Source: Paramecium tetraurelia (taxonomy: Eukaryota; Ciliophora; Oligohymenophorea; Peniculida; Parameciidae). Taken from it: a DNA stretch of 64,000 nt. Under the pieces are notes generated by a model. The model worked only from the letters and a program-made list of their open reading frames with translations, had not been told where the DNA came from and did not search any database. A program made the position numbers and the translations under genes. This document shows positions 63,901-64,000 of this stretch, piece by piece (the stretch's first letter is position 1; every line of letters starts with the position of its first letter). Where the stretch lies: the NCBI RefSeq assembly GCF_000165425.1, contig NW_001798987.1, forward strand, positions 204,563 through 268,562. Reading direction: 5' to 3'.

Positions 63901-64000
63901 AATTTTGCATTCCTTACAATTACTAGGACATTTTTAGATACATTTATCAAAATGTTTAATATAGCCATCTGAACATTAAGTACATATCATCTCAATTTCA
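57947..64000 (-). CDS. Giant surface protein gene B' (inverted copy of B), 5' part outside window
   Basis: Ends at TGA 57947-57949, 59 bases before the start of C', as B ends 65 bases before C. The visible 6 kb covers the end of the first Cys-rich repeats (63950 leftward), the beta-helix-like region, GG-A-I motifs, the second Cys-rich block (about 59300-59700) and the membrane domain, all collinear with gene B. The C-terminal exon was followed to the stop without interruption and ends in a different tail (SSQEKNETL rather than STQEQSEKI). The intron near 61730 is one base shorter than in B. The signal peptide and N-terminal region are beyond the edge. Confidence 0.75.

Larger units (their letters stand above)
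48626..64000 (-). repeat. Right arm of large inverted duplication
   Basis: Reverse-complement counterpart of 7160-22575, carrying the 3' flank of C', all of C' and the downstream two-thirds of B'. The match reaches the right edge of the window, so the arm continues beyond it. Confidence 0.9.

Overview
The window reads as ciliate macronuclear DNA, most likely from Paramecium. It is very AT-rich. TAA and TAG are read through as glutamine in every convincing gene, and TGA is the only stop. Introns are tiny (about 20-30 nt, GT..AG). Intergenic spaces are tens of bases, and neighbouring genes sometimes touch or overlap. Genes were therefore read with TAA/TAG=Gln, and a standard-code reading breaks almost all of them. 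There is one assembly gap (84 N, 3875-3958) and no telomeric repeat, so this is the inside of a scaffold.

Layout. (1) 1-22575 is a left block: the 3' end of a giant membrane protein gene (A), a six-transmembrane K+ channel gene with a cyclic-nucleotide-binding-like domain and one frameshift, then two giant surface-protein genes (B and C, about 9 kb each). B and C encode a signal peptide, an N-terminal globular domain, long Cys-rich repeats, GG-(A/S)-I beta-helix-like repeats and a C-terminal multi-pass membrane domain. (2) 22576-23105 is a decayed copy of the 5' part of the K+ channel gene. (3) About 23.1-47.6 kb is a dense gene block: gamma-SNAP, a cytochrome c family protein, a dual-specificity phosphatase, an 'F-x-P' coiled-coil protein, a MORN/IQ protein with an MGQTC N-terminus, an HMG-box protein, tRNA 2'-phosphotransferase (TPT1/KptA), a four-domain truncated globin, a tubulin tyrosine ligase-like glutamylase, an HSBP1-like protein, a CaMK-type kinase, an SRPK-type kinase missing pieces of its fold, and several small unassigned genes. 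(4) 47900-48625 (minus) is a copy of only the 3' part of the K+ channel gene. (5) 48626-64000 (minus) is an inverted second copy of C and B (C' and B').

The window is thus organised as a large inverted duplication, with arms of about 15.4 kb (7160-22575 against 64000-48626), around a unique block of about 25 kb. A 'giant surface gene followed by K+ channel' unit occurs three times, in three states: intact apart from a frameshift, 5' relic only, and 3' relic only.

The most striking single gene is 38223-40176. It appears to encode four tandem truncated-globin (2/2) domains, each with a histidine at the expected proximal position, behind a disordered N-terminal region. The most striking rearrangement is the 3' channel relic. 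It is about 99% identical to the intact channel, while the flanking DNA on its other side is only about 75-80% similar to the equivalent flank.
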